DNA of 29,631 nt from positions 1 through 29,631 of IMG/VR virus record IMGVR_UViG_3300009605_000088. One strand, given 5' to 3'. The position numbers were made by a program, and so were the translations under genes. The first letter of the stretch is position 1. Each line of letters opens with the position of its first letter. The notes under the pieces were generated by a model. It saw only the letters and a list, made by a program, of their open reading frames with translations. It had not been told where the DNA came from and did not search any database. Below, piece after piece: positions 7,527 through 15,973 of this stretch. This DNA comes from a virus.

Positions 7527-8792
7527 ATGGCAGTTCCCGTTTTAAAACCAGCTTCGACAACCAATACAAACGTGTTGGGTGTGACCGGATCATATAAGAA
7601 TGTGGCCGCGGCTCTTCCGTTTGGCATCTATGCGGGATCCTCAGACTTCCTTTCCGGCGCTGCAGACCAAGTAGCGTTCACTTATAAGAAGCTAGGTGGC
7701 GATGTTTTAGATATTGAGCTAGCAGAAGGAAACGTTTACGCCGCCTATGAAGAAGCGGTTTTAGAATATTCTTACATAGTTAATATTCATCAATCCAAAA
7801 ACTCTCTTTCTAGTTTTTTGGGCCACACTACAGCATCTTTTGATCAAGACGGAGAAATTAAATCTGGAGACACCCTCTCGGGATCTCAGATTGAACTAAG
7901 GTATCCAAAATTTGACTATGGATACATCCGACGTACCGCTGACAGGATGATTACCGAAACCGGCCTGGGAGGCACCCAGAACATATATTCGGGCTCCTTT
8001 CCGAGCGTCGCCAATCAGCAGGATTATGATCTCCAAAATATTATATCTTCCTCGGCAGCTACAGATACGGCTGTTCCTTATTACGGGAAGGTGGGGAATA
8101 AAAGAATTATTATTCGTAGAGTCTATTATAAGTCACCCGGCGCCATGTGGCGATTTTATGGGTATTATGGCGGCTTCAGCGTTGTGGGAAACCTCAGAAC
8201 CTATGGCCAATATGCAGATGATTCTACGTTTGATATTGTACCAGTTTGGCAGAACAAGCTACAAGCTATGGCCTACGAGGACGCCCTTAATACAAGGGTT
8301 TCTCACTGGTCGTATGAAATAAAAAACAACAAGATGCGCATTTATCCGAAGCCCACGGCCGCCAGTCCAAATAGGTTCTGGTTTCAGTTTACTGTTGAGG
8401 AAAACCCATGGGAAGAGTCCGCTTCGGATAGACTTTCTGGAGTAGAAGGGATTAACAATATGAACACATTACCGTTCAAAAATATTGCCTATGTAAGTAT
8501 TAACTCTATTGGCAAGCAGTGGATCCGACGCTTTGCATTGGCTTTGGCCAAAGAGATGCTTGGGCAGATACGAGGCAAATTTGCGACGATCCCAATCCCG
8601 GGCGAGTCGGTTACCTTAAACGCGTCCGACCTGCTGGCTCAAGCAAAAGCCGAACAAGATGCCTTACGAGAAGAGCTTAAAGCAACGTTTGATGAGCTTA
8701 CGTATGTCAAGCTTGCCGAGACAGACGGCCTAATAGGGGATAATGCGGAAAAAGTATTGGGCGATATACCAACCGGCATCTATGTAGGGTAG
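7527..8792 (+). CDS. Probable neck / head-tail connector protein
   Basis: 421-residue virion protein, probably part of the neck that joins head to tail. GAGGG at 7516-7520 supports the start. The body is aromatic-rich (for example YYGKVGNKR, MWRFYGYYGG). A C-terminal helical region contains ALALAKEMLGQIRGKF, TIPIPGESVTLN, and a helix with A-K-A-E-Q-D-A-L-R-E-E-L, a layout I associate with phage adaptor or neck proteins. It lies directly after the major capsid gene and opens a three-gene run before the tail sheath, matching the T4 13-14-15 positions. The gp13 equivalence is by position only; T4 gp13 is shorter (309). Confidence 0.5.
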   Translation: MAVPVLKPASTTNTNVLGVTGSYKNVAAALPFGIYAGSSDFLSGAADQVAFTYKKLGGDVLDIELAEGNVYAAYEEAVLEYSYIVNIHQSKNSLSSFLGHTTASFDQDGEIKSGDTLSGSQIELRYPKFDYGYIRRTADRMITETGLGGTQNIYSGSFPSVANQQDYDLQNIISSSAATDTAVPYYGKVGNKRIIIRRVYYKSPGAMWRFYGYYGGFSVVGNLRTYGQYADDSTFDIVPVWQNKLQAMAYEDALNTRVSHWSYEIKNNKMRIYPKPTAASPNRFWFQFTVEENPWEESASDRLSGVEGINNMNTLPFKNIAYVSINSIGKQWIRRFALALAKEMLGQIRGKFATIPIPGESVTLNASDLLAQAKAEQDALREELKATFDELTYVKLAETDGLIGDNAEKVLGDIPTGIYVG

Positions 8793-8796
8793 TTAG

Positions 8797-9294
8797 ATGG
8801 GTAACCCGAACGATAAATGGACTCAGCCAGCGGCTCCTCCCCCTCCCATGTTTTTTGGGAAGAAAGAGCGCGATCTTGTCAAACAAGTTAATGATGAATT
8901 AGCGGAACGTGTTATAGGCCAAACCATAGTCTATTATCCTGTTGACATCGACAAAACAAACTTTCATCCTCTGTATGGAGAAAGCGTTAATAAAGTATGC
9001 TTGCCTCCTGTTCGAGTATACGCCTATGTACAAGTAGAGAACGAGCAAACAAACGATAAATATTCGTATGAATACAAGACCAAGCTGTCGGTTCATTTTC
9101 ACTATAAGAGATTAACCGCCGATCAAAATTTAAATGTTCGCGCAGGAGATTTCGTCCAGTATGGCGATGTTTTTTATGAAATCATGAGGCTGTATGATGA
9201 TACCCGATACTACTTTGGACAGGTATATCATCAGTTTCAAGTAAGTGCCGAATGCCGAAAGGCAAGAAGGGGGAATTTCCGTGTCACCGCGTAG
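8797..9294 (+). CDS. Probable neck / head-closure protein
   Basis: 165 residues, starting 4 bp after the previous stop, so probably translated by coupling. A Pro-rich N-terminus (APPPPM) is followed by a helix (RDLVKQVNDELAERV), then VYYPVD, HPLYGE and LPPVRVYAYV, and a beta-rich second half with GDFVQYGDVFYEI. A small beta-rich protein with a Y-G-x-x-F-Y-E-I segment, set between the connector and the tail terminator, suits a head-closure or adaptor role. T4 gp14 occupies this position, but I cannot show homology to it. Confidence 0.5.
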   Translation: MGNPNDKWTQPAAPPPPMFFGKKERDLVKQVNDELAERVIGQTIVYYPVDIDKTNFHPLYGESVNKVCLPPVRVYAYVQVENEQTNDKYSYEYKTKLSVHFHYKRLTADQNLNVRAGDFVQYGDVFYEIMRLYDDTRYYFGQVYHQFQVSAECRKARRGNFRVTA

Positions 9295-10234
9295 TCAATC
9301 CATACAAACTCAAGAAGAGATCGAGAATCCGAAACAAAATACTTGGACTGGTGTTAAAGATCCTTCTATTATCCAAGAAATAGAGATGATGCCGTCCACT
9401 CTTGAAACCATAGACTTTGCGGTTTATGATTTTTTGAATGATAGGCTAGACTTATCAACCACCAGCAACGATGGGTTTAAAAAAGTGCCCATTATATGGG
9501 CCTCCACTGAGCGCTCTTTCCAGATTAAAGCAAATAAAAACCTGAGAGATAGAGATGAGACGCTTATTTTTCCTGCCATCACCCTCGAACGAAAAGGGGC
9601 CACTAAAGATATTACTAAGCGTGCTATTCCGTACGCTAACATTCCTCCCAGTAAAGACTATCCCGCTTATCGGGGGGGCACCATAACAATAGCGAGGCGC
9701 ATCAATCAGAAAAAGACTGCTGAGTTTCAAAACAATATATCTCTTCGAAGATATAGCGGCGGCGTGAGGTCTATTGGGAAAGGCCAGCCAACATTTCCCG
9801 GGATTGTTGATAAAAAGACAGTTTATGAAACTATAACCATTCCGTTGCCGGTGTGGGTGTCGGTAAAGTATGAAATCAGCCTACGAACCGAATACCAGCA
9901 GCAAATGAACGATCTAATAACACCTCTATTGCGACAAGGGGGAATGAATAGCATGCCTCGTCGCCTAGAGAGAGATGGACATAAGTTTGAGGCTTTTATT
10001 GCGGGGAGTTTTGTTAATAATTCCAACAGTAACGGGCTGCAAATGGAGCCTAGAAATTATGAAACCATTGTGAGTCTGGACGTGCTCGGATATTTAATTG
10101 GCGACGGCCCCAATGATGATCGGCCCAAAGTGGTTATTAGAGAAAACGCAGTAGAAGTTAAAATTCCTCGGGAGCATGTTATCTTGGGGGACATAGATGA
10201 ATATCTAGACGATCGTGGGTTTTACAGAGAATAG
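9281..10234 (+). CDS. Probable tail completion / sheath stabiliser (gp15-like by position)
   Basis: Likely the tail-terminator ring that caps tube and sheath and meets the neck. I prefer GTG 9281 (317 residues) over an earlier GTG at 9245, since the G-rich AGAAGGGGGA lies just upstream; it overlaps the previous stop by 14 bp. Near the N-terminus are ETIDFAVYDFLND, VPIIWAST and a strand leading to IFPAITLER, which recall the VP(I/L) and LP-x-x-(A/S)-F-E segments of gp15-type proteins. Later come LRTEYQQQMNDLITPL, DVLGYLIGDGPN and EVKIPREHVI. It precedes the sheath gene, as T4 15 does apart from the terminase genes. Moderately sure of the role, less of the family. Confidence 0.55.
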   Translation: MSPRSQSIQTQEEIENPKQNTWTGVKDPSIIQEIEMMPSTLETIDFAVYDFLNDRLDLSTTSNDGFKKVPIIWASTERSFQIKANKNLRDRDETLIFPAITLERKGATKDITKRAIPYANIPPSKDYPAYRGGTITIARRINQKKTAEFQNNISLRRYSGGVRSIGKGQPTFPGIVDKKTVYETITIPLPVWVSVKYEISLRTEYQQQMNDLITPLLRQGGMNSMPRRLERDGHKFEAFIAGSFVNNSNSNGLQMEPRNYETIVSLDVLGYLIGDGPNDDRPKVVIRENAVEVKIPREHVILGDIDEYLDDRGFYRE

Positions 10235-10265
10235 TAATAATAGTTGGACTTTGCTGCATCACTTT

Positions 10266-10275
10266 ACTATTTACT
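10266..10275 (+). promoter_or_regulatory. Recurrent ACTATTTACT motif (candidate late promoter element)
   Basis: ACTATTTACT lies 61 bp before the sheath start in a 101-bp AT-rich gap, one of the longer gaps here. It shares TATTTACT with 14828-14835 and ACTATTTA with 4517 and 15974. The gap contains no terminator or ORF. The sheath has a strong AGGAG ribosome site at 10321. Function inferred. Confidence 0.33.
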
Positions 10276-10335
10276 TAAAGAAAACTTGCAGAAAATTAAG
10301 TATTTAGTTTTTGATAAAAAAGGAGAAGCCATATA

Positions 10336-13308
10336 ATGCCTGTTGATAGATTTAGATTTGTTTCGCCGGGTGTTTTCATTAATGAAATCGATCAGTCACA
10401 AACGCCGCAACGCGGAGCAGTGCCACCGGGGCCTGCGATTATTGGGCGTAGCGCTCATGGACCCGCGATGCTTCCGACCACTGTTGGCTCGTTTGACGAG
10501 TTTGTTCAGCTATTCGGAAACCCTCTTCCTGGTGGCGAAGGCGGAGACGTTTGGAGAGATGGAAACAGGGCAGCCACTACTTACGCGGCATACGCTGCAC
10601 AGGCTTATTTAGCCAATAACGGCCCTGTCACTTTTGTGCGATTGCTTGGAGACCAAAGCCCAATCGCCTCCTCCGCTCAATACGCCAAAGCGGGCTGGCT
10701 CTATCCTAGCACCACCCAAGATACTGTTGGCGGCGTCTATGGTCTATTTATAACCAACTCAGGCTCAGTCTCCTCCCCGCACGTTTCCGGGACCCTGGCG
10801 GCTTTGTGGTATTTGTCTAGTTCCGCCACCATTGAACTTATAGGCCCAGGGCTAACCGGCGGCGCAGCCGGATCCATCGTTCAGGGCAACGCGCGTATGG
10901 TAAACACGACTAGTTTGAGTTCGGGCGGCTCAACTGCGCAAGAGTTTAAAGTAAAAATCAAGGCCGCCGGCTCTGTCCAGACGGAGACTACTTTTAACTT
11001 TGACGACACTAGTGGCCGATACATTAGAAAGGTTTTTAATACTAACCCCCAGATGGTTAATCCTAACATTACCACAACTACGAATAGGGAATACTATTTC
11101 TTAGGCGAAAGTTTTGAACGAAACATTAATGATTCGTTTAATTATGGAACCGATACGCTTTACGGTGTTATTTTGGGCTTGTCCGCTTCTTGTTCTGATT
11201 TTCGGACGTCCTTTAAGTTGCCGCAGACGCCCCCTATTATTGCACAAGATGGCGGCGCTAGCGGAAGCTTTAATATTAATAATAGTGAAAGAGAGCTTTT
11301 CGTAGTAGTTGCTCAGGACGAAGCTGAGTGGGCACAGAATAATCTTAAAATATCTATTACAGATATTAAAGACTCTCCCAACCCATCGTTTGAGCCATTT
11401 GGAACGTTCTCTCTTCAAGTGCGCGCCTTTGACGATAATGATAACAATCCGGTCGTTCTTGAAGAGTATAGCAGACTTAATCTCAACCCTAACTCGCCGA
11501 ACTATATTGCTCGGAGAATAGGAGACATGCACGTGACCTGGGACGATGTTAATAAGAAGTATAATCATCTTGGCCAATATGAAAACCAGTCCAAATACAT
11601 ACGCATGAATATGAACAATGATATTGATATGGGTCGCGGGGGTGAAGATTGGCTTCCCTTTGGTTTTAAGGGCGTTCCCAAGTATGAAGGGTTTAACTTC
11701 CGCACCGGCTCGACCGACTGGTCCGATTTGGATCTCAATGTATCCTCCTCTGGCGCCAAGAGTGTTATCGTGGAAGGAAGCGGCTCTATTATGAGCGCCT
11801 CCTGGGTCGACCCTGACTTCCCCCTTGTAGATGTTGGCGGCGACGGCACCTCCTCCCCCGGCACGATACATATCACTGCTAGCTTTCAGTTTCCGGTACT
11901 CCCACTGCGGGTATCTTCTTCTGACGGGGGCCTTTTGGACAAGACAAATGCATACTGGGGCCTGCAAACTACGAAGAGTCGTACCTCTTTGGTGCCCGAC
12001 AACTCTATCAAAGATATGTTGCGCATGCGTCCCGTCGCTTTTGGTCGGATAACCCCCACTAGTGTATGCGAGCGAGGCCCTGGGTTCTCTTTGGATAATC
12101 TTTGCTGGGACGTCTCTACCGCTCAGGTAGGATATAGCGGCAGCTTAACCCGCGGGTTCGTTGATGGAACCAGCGCTGCAGCCGTTAAAACTATCGGCGG
12201 CGGACGACGAGCCGGCCGGTCTATGACCGCGATTAGTAGCTCCTATACAGAACCTCTTAATCGTGGATACGATCGTTTTACGGTACCGATGTTTGGCGGC
12301 TTTGATGGCTTTAATATTAGTGATTCAGAGCCCTTCACCAACTCAACAACTTTGGGTGGTGAAGCTCCTTCGACTGCGCCGGAAGATAAAGACTACGCTA
12401 TGCTTTACACTGTAAAGAAAGCAATTGATACGATCGCAGATCCGGACATGGTGAATATTAACCTAGCCGCTGTTCCTGGCATGACCCCGCGAGCAGTTAC
12501 CGATCACTTATTGAATATGGCCCTGGATCGCGCTGACACTTTGGCAGTTATCGATCTGGAGGGTGGTTACACACCGGCTACGGAAAATTCGAGCAGCTTT
12601 GTCGACCGCATCGGAAGTGCCGCCACTACGATTACTAATATTAAGACACGTGCCTTAAACAATAGTTATGGCGCAGCTTACTATCCATGGGTGCAGATGC
12701 GTGATACTCTGGTGGGTACGCGCGTATGGCTCCCCCCCTCTGTAGCGGCTCTTGGTACCTATGGCTCCTCGGCGCGCTCATCAGAACTGTGGTTTGCGCC
12801 GGCTGGGTTCAATCGAGGCGGCCTAAGCCGCGGCTCTGCGGGTCTTCCCACGACTGCGGTTTTGGAAAGGCTTACAAGCAAACAACGAGATGATCTTTAT
12901 GAGGTTAACATTAATCCCATTGCATCATTTCCGTCCGAGGGTATTGTGGTGTTTGGTCAAAAAACCTTGCAAGCGACCCCATCGGCTCTCGATCGCGTGA
13001 ATGTGCGGAGGCTTCTGATCTTCTTGAAGAAGCAGATATCCAGGATTTCTACTAGGATCTTGTTTGATCCCAATGTTGATGTAACATGGAATCGCTTCTT
13101 GGGAGAGGTACAGCCTCTTCTGAGGTCAGTAAAAGCTCGGTATGGCTTGAGTGAATATAGGGTCATCCTAGATGAGACCACAACGACTCCCGATTTGGTT
13201 GATAGAAACATCATGTACGCCAAGGTGTTTTTGAAGCCTACTAGGGCTATTGAGTTTATCGCTTTGGATTTTATCATTACGCGCTCAGGAGCTTCGTTCG
13301 ATGATTAA
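10336..13308 (+). CDS. Tail sheath protein (gp18-like), enlarged
   Basis: Contractile sheath subunit that drives DNA injection. 990 residues against 659 in T4 gp18. The N-terminus has the usual VSPGVFINEID, then GPAIIGRSAHGP and SFDEFVQLFG. From about residue 686 the conserved core returns: YTVKKAIDTIADPD, LAAVPGMT, ALDRADTLAVID, and the strong C-terminal set GIVVFGQKTLQ, ALDRVNVRRLLIFLKK, ILFDPNV, TWNRFL and AKVFLKPTRAIEFI. The region between (~110-680) is a beta- and Ser/Gly-rich insertion, likely surface-exposed domains. AGGAG at 10321 sets the start. It is followed by the tube gene, as in T4. Confidence 0.95.
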   Translation: MPVDRFRFVSPGVFINEIDQSQTPQRGAVPPGPAIIGRSAHGPAMLPTTVGSFDEFVQLFGNPLPGGEGGDVWRDGNRAATTYAAYAAQAYLANNGPVTFVRLLGDQSPIASSAQYAKAGWLYPSTTQDTVGGVYGLFITNSGSVSSPHVSGTLAALWYLSSSATIELIGPGLTGGAAGSIVQGNARMVNTTSLSSGGSTAQEFKVKIKAAGSVQTETTFNFDDTSGRYIRKVFNTNPQMVNPNITTTTNREYYFLGESFERNINDSFNYGTDTLYGVILGLSASCSDFRTSFKLPQTPPIIAQDGGASGSFNINNSERELFVVVAQDEAEWAQNNLKISITDIKDSPNPSFEPFGTFSLQVRAFDDNDNNPVVLEEYSRLNLNPNSPNYIARRIGDMHVTWDDVNKKYNHLGQYENQSKYIRMNMNNDIDMGRGGEDWLPFGFKGVPKYEGFNFRTGSTDWSDLDLNVSSSGAKSVIVEGSGSIMSASWVDPDFPLVDVGGDGTSSPGTIHITASFQFPVLPLRVSSSDGGLLDKTNAYWGLQTTKSRTSLVPDNSIKDMLRMRPVAFGRITPTSVCERGPGFSLDNLCWDVSTAQVGYSGSLTRGFVDGTSAAAVKTIGGGRRAGRSMTAISSSYTEPLNRGYDRFTVPMFGGFDGFNISDSEPFTNSTTLGGEAPSTAPEDKDYAMLYTVKKAIDTIADPDMVNINLAAVPGMTPRAVTDHLLNMALDRADTLAVIDLEGGYTPATENSSSFVDRIGSAATTITNIKTRALNNSYGAAYYPWVQMRDTLVGTRVWLPPSVAALGTYGSSARSSELWFAPAGFNRGGLSRGSAGLPTTAVLERLTSKQRDDLYEVNINPIASFPSEGIVVFGQKTLQATPSALDRVNVRRLLIFLKKQISRISTRILFDPNVDVTWNRFLGEVQPLLRSVKARYGLSEYRVILDETTTTPDLVDRNIMYAKVFLKPTRAIEFIALDFIITRSGASFDD

Positions 13309-13367
13309 TAAAAAGAGGCTGATTTGGAATACTGCACTAATTAACGTAAACGGGAGTAACTAAGACA

Positions 13368-13931
13368 ATGGTGGGACAATTTTGGAATAACGCGGCCATG
13401 GAGCCAAAGCGAGCACACCGCTTTTTGGTTGAATTTAATCTACCGGGACCGGCCGGAGGAACTACGACGCAGATTTATGCTCGAAAAGTAACCAAGCCGG
13501 CCTACGATATTGGCCAGTCCGAACATAAGTTTTTGGGACAAACCTATTACTATCCCGGGGCCATTACCTGGAATGACGTGGGAATCACATTGATTAACTC
13601 CGCCACTCCTGATTTCGATCTGCTGTTGCAGATCCTACTAGAAAACGCAGGGTATGTTAACCCCGATGGTGTTTCGACTGCCCCGAGCGGTGTTACAGAT
13701 GCCAGCACTGTCAACAAATTTGATGCTACGAATGCGATAGGAAGAGTTTTGATTAAAGAGCTAAATGGCGACGGCGCCCCTATTGGAGAATATGAGCTAA
13801 ACAATGCCTGGGTTAAGGGCATTGCGTACGGCGATTTGGATTATGGCTCAGAAGAGCTTCTCACCGTCGACGTAACCCTGCGGTACGACTGGGCTACTTA
13901 TAATAATCAACCAGGCCGCGCTAGCGGGTAG
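13368..13931 (+). CDS. Tail tube protein (gp19-like)
   Basis: Subunit of the inner tube that pierces the envelope on contraction. 187 residues; T4 gp19 is 163. The N-terminal pattern FWNNAAMEPKRAHRFLVEF is typical of gp19-type tubes, which open with an aromatic/Pro-Lys stretch before the first strand. Also visible are ARKVTKPAYDIGQSEHKFLG, YYPGAITWNDVGITL and a late strand pair with WVKGIAYGDLDYGSEELLTV. It follows the sheath by 59 bp, and a longer paralogue begins 9 bp later. Confidence 0.9.
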   Translation: MVGQFWNNAAMEPKRAHRFLVEFNLPGPAGGTTTQIYARKVTKPAYDIGQSEHKFLGQTYYYPGAITWNDVGITLINSATPDFDLLLQILLENAGYVNPDGVSTAPSGVTDASTVNKFDATNAIGRVLIKELNGDGAPIGEYELNNAWVKGIAYGDLDYGSEELLTVDVTLRYDWATYNNQPGRASG

Positions 13932-13940
13932 GGTATAACA

Positions 13941-14798
13941 ATGCCTTTTTGGCAAGGATGGAGTGATCCTTACACAGAGCCAAAACGCCCTTTTCGGTTT
14001 GTGGTACCGATGCCGGTATTCGTTCCGTACCCGAGTGACCTAAGAAAAATAAGCGAGATCATAGGAGATGACGTCACCAGGGTCATTAATCCGACATACA
14101 ATGCGGCATATCCCGGCGACGCCTTCGGGTGGCCTGAATTTTTTGCCGTAAGCTGTACGAAGCCCGGCTTTAAAACAGATGTTTATAAATCTGATAATGT
14201 TCTTGATGGCTTCCCTAAGATTTTTCATGGACAAAAGACGATTTGGAATTTTGATCCTGTTACGGTAGAGCTTATTGACACATATGACCAGGACTTGGCG
14301 GCGACGCTCACAGCCTATCTCCTGGGGGGCGCCGGCGTGAAGCCCACTCATGATCATGGCAGTCAGGTGGCCCGCATCGAGGGTCAATTGATTCCTTTTT
14401 CGAATTGCATGACTGGGGAGTCTCGGTTTGAAATAATTGAACTATTAGAGCACACAGCAAACCCTACCAGGCCTCTTGAAAAGAAGTTTAAGGCTCGTAA
14501 ATATATTTTACATAATCCTTATATTAGTGAAGTAGATTTTGGAACGTTTAGCAACAACGATGATGATTTCACCAAAGTTAAAATTACGTTGATGTATGAT
14601 TCATATGATTACGAGTTTATTCATCACCGCGGCGGCTCGCTGTCGTCTTTGCGTGATAGAGTTCAGCTTCGACGCGAAGCGTTGCGCATTAGAAACGAAA
14701 GAAATCTTCAGAAGTATGAGCAACCCCCCCTTGAGGAAGAGCGCCCTCGTCGTGAAGGCGAGGTACCGTCTGTGGCGGAGCTCCTCAACGAGCTTTAA
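13941..14798 (+). CDS. Second tube-like protein (tube paralogue, possible tube initiator)
   Basis: 285 residues. The start MPFWQGWSDPYTEPKRPFRF parallels the tube gene just upstream. Later SCTKPGFKTDVYKSDN, TIWNFDPVTVELIDT and ISEVDFGTFSNNDDDF match tube strands in the same order, so this is a diverged tube-fold paralogue. It carries a longer internal segment and a charged helical tail (~residues 230-285, rich in Arg and Glu). T4 uses tube-fold paralogues (gp48, gp54) where the tube meets the baseplate; a tube-initiator role is the best guess. It could also be a second, less abundant tube ring or a tail-tip protein. Confidence 0.68.
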   Translation: MPFWQGWSDPYTEPKRPFRFVVPMPVFVPYPSDLRKISEIIGDDVTRVINPTYNAAYPGDAFGWPEFFAVSCTKPGFKTDVYKSDNVLDGFPKIFHGQKTIWNFDPVTVELIDTYDQDLAATLTAYLLGGAGVKPTHDHGSQVARIEGQLIPFSNCMTGESRFEIIELLEHTANPTRPLEKKFKARKYILHNPYISEVDFGTFSNNDDDFTKVKITLMYDSYDYEFIHHRGGSLSSLRDRVQLRREALRIRNERNLQKYEQPPLEEERPRREGEVPSVAELLNEL

Positions 14799-14825
14799 GG
14801 CGCTGTAGATTAATTTAAATAAAAA

Positions 14826-14835
14826 CTTATTTACT
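14826..14835 (+). promoter_or_regulatory. Recurrent TATTTACT motif (candidate late promoter element)
   Basis: CTTATTTACT sits 32 bp before the TTG start of the gp26-like gene. It is identical over TATTTACT to 10268-10275 but has CTTA in place of CTA at the 5' side. It lies in a 68-bp AT-rich gap. A weaker member of the set. Confidence 0.25.
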
Positions 14836-14866
14836 GTTATAATTACTAACGAAAGAGAGGTGACTT

Positions 14867-15742
14867 TTGTCAATCCGAAATAATGAAGATCGGTTTTCGG
14901 CGCCACAGCCGGATGCCGATCCCCCCGTACAAGCACTACAAGAGGAGGGAACGCCCAGCGACCCCTTTTCGTTTGTTGTGCCCACTGAGTTTGTAGAGCT
15001 TCCCAGCAGAGGAGAGTTTTATCCAAGCTCTCATGCGCTCCACAATCAGGAAACTATTGAAATCCGCTATATGACTGCCAAGGAAGAAGATATCTTAACT
15101 TCTCAAAGCTTGTTGGAAAAGGGGCTAGCCCTGGACAGATTGCTTGCTAATCTTATTGTAGATAAGCGTATCAAGCCAGAGGCTCTTTTAAGTGGTGATA
15201 GAAATGCTATTTTAATTGCTGCTCGAAAATCTGGCTACGGCGCAGACTACAATACAACAGTCGCGTGTCCCCATTGTGGAGAATCTGATACTTATTTTTA
15301 TGATCTCGAAAATGCTGAAGTGGTTTCTTCGCCCAGCGATGAAAAATTGAAAGATTTAGGAGTAATTCGCAATGAGGAAAATAACTTTGTGATCACCCTC
15401 CCCAATAATCCAGTGGAGCTCACTTTTAAACTCCTGACCGGCAAAGAAGAGAACATTCTCGCCAGGACGATTGAGAAGCGTAAGAGGAAAAAACAAGGAG
15501 ACCACCTTATTACCGATCAACTTAAGTTAATGATCGTCTCTATTAACGAGTACACCGATACCCCCCTCATTGATAAGTTTGCTGAGACTATGACATTGCC
15601 GGATGCAAGATTTTTGAGAGATATATATAGAAAAGTAACCCCCGCGATTGATTTGCGAAAGGAGTTCGTTTGTGACCAATGCAGTCACGTGGACGAAATC
15701 GACTTTCCCTTTACAGCCGACTTTTTTTGGCCTCAACAATGA
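14867..15742 (+). CDS. Baseplate hub assembly protein (gp26-like)
   Basis: Likely assembly factor for the baseplate hub; T4 gp26 is smaller (208 residues, this is 291). The TTG start is set by GAGAGG at 14855-14860. After a Pro-rich leader come TEFVELPSRGEFYP, IRYMTAKEEDILTSQSLLEK, LDRLLANLIVD and GDRNAILIAARKSGYG, the core pattern of gp26-family proteins. Two Cys pairs, C134/C137 (CPHC) and C269/C272 (CDQC), could bind one zinc. It sits between tube and tape-measure genes, where most tailed phages keep their tail-assembly chaperones. The next ORF is open through the end of this one in the +1 frame. Confidence 0.72.
   Translation: MSIRNNEDRFSAPQPDADPPVQALQEEGTPSDPFSFVVPTEFVELPSRGEFYPSSHALHNQETIEIRYMTAKEEDILTSQSLLEKGLALDRLLANLIVDKRIKPEALLSGDRNAILIAARKSGYGADYNTTVACPHCGESDTYFYDLENAEVVSSPSDEKLKDLGVIRNEENNFVITLPNNPVELTFKLLTGKEENILARTIEKRKRKKQGDHLITDQLKLMIVSINEYTDTPLIDKFAETMTLPDARFLRDIYRKVTPAIDLRKEFVCDQCSHVDEIDFPFTADFFWPQQ
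15722..15742 (+). other. Candidate +1/-2 frameshift or coupling zone
   Basis: The last codons of the gp26-like gene read TTT TTT TGG CCT CAA CAA TGA, with a run of seven T (15722-15728). The downstream small ORF is in the +1 frame and has no stop back to 15648, so slippage here would fuse the two proteins. Simple stop-start coupling to ATG 15747 is the plainer explanation. Confidence 0.3.
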
Positions 15743-15746
15743 ATAC

Positions 15747-15962
15747 ATGGAGAGCGTCTATGAGCAGTTCTTTGTCTTAAAATACCATGGAGGCTGGAGC
15801 TTTACAGAAGCATACAACTTGCCGGTCCAACTAAGAGAATGGTTTCTCAAGAGGCTTATTAAGCAGAAAAAAGACGAGCAAGAAGCGATGGAAGAGGCCT
15901 CCGGACCCGGCGCCTCCGGGCGCAACCAATTGGGCCCTGGCGTGAAGCCGCCGCGGCTTTAA
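15747..15962 (+). CDS. Small protein coupled to gp26-like gene (possible tail-assembly chaperone partner)
   Basis: 71 residues from ATG 15747, 4 bp after the upstream stop. It contains YEQFFVLKYHGGWSFTEAYN, then LPVQLREWFLKRLIKQKKDE and a Gly/Pro-rich tail. The first part looks like a small folded domain; the middle is a charged helix. There is no Shine-Dalgarno-like sequence before this ATG, and another ATG (15739) is in a frame that stops after 13 codons. Translation therefore depends on the gene before it, by coupling or by a frameshift. Position before the tape measure resembles the T part of lambda G/GT. The family is not recognised with certainty. Confidence 0.55.
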   Translation: MESVYEQFFVLKYHGGWSFTEAYNLPVQLREWFLKRLIKQKKDEQEAMEEASGPGASGRNQLGPGVKPPRL

Positions 15963-15973
15963 TTGATTTAAAG

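Noticed and set aside
11101-11967. Long minus-strand open frame (288 codons) opposite the sheath gene
   Set aside because: It lies wholly within a certain gene on the other strand, has an odd composition, no recognisable motif and no plausible ribosome site; every other gene is on the + strand.
15739-15780. ATG overlapping the gp26-like stop (ATGA) as start of the next gene
   Set aside because: This frame stops after 13 codons; the real downstream ORF is in another frame, starting at 15747.
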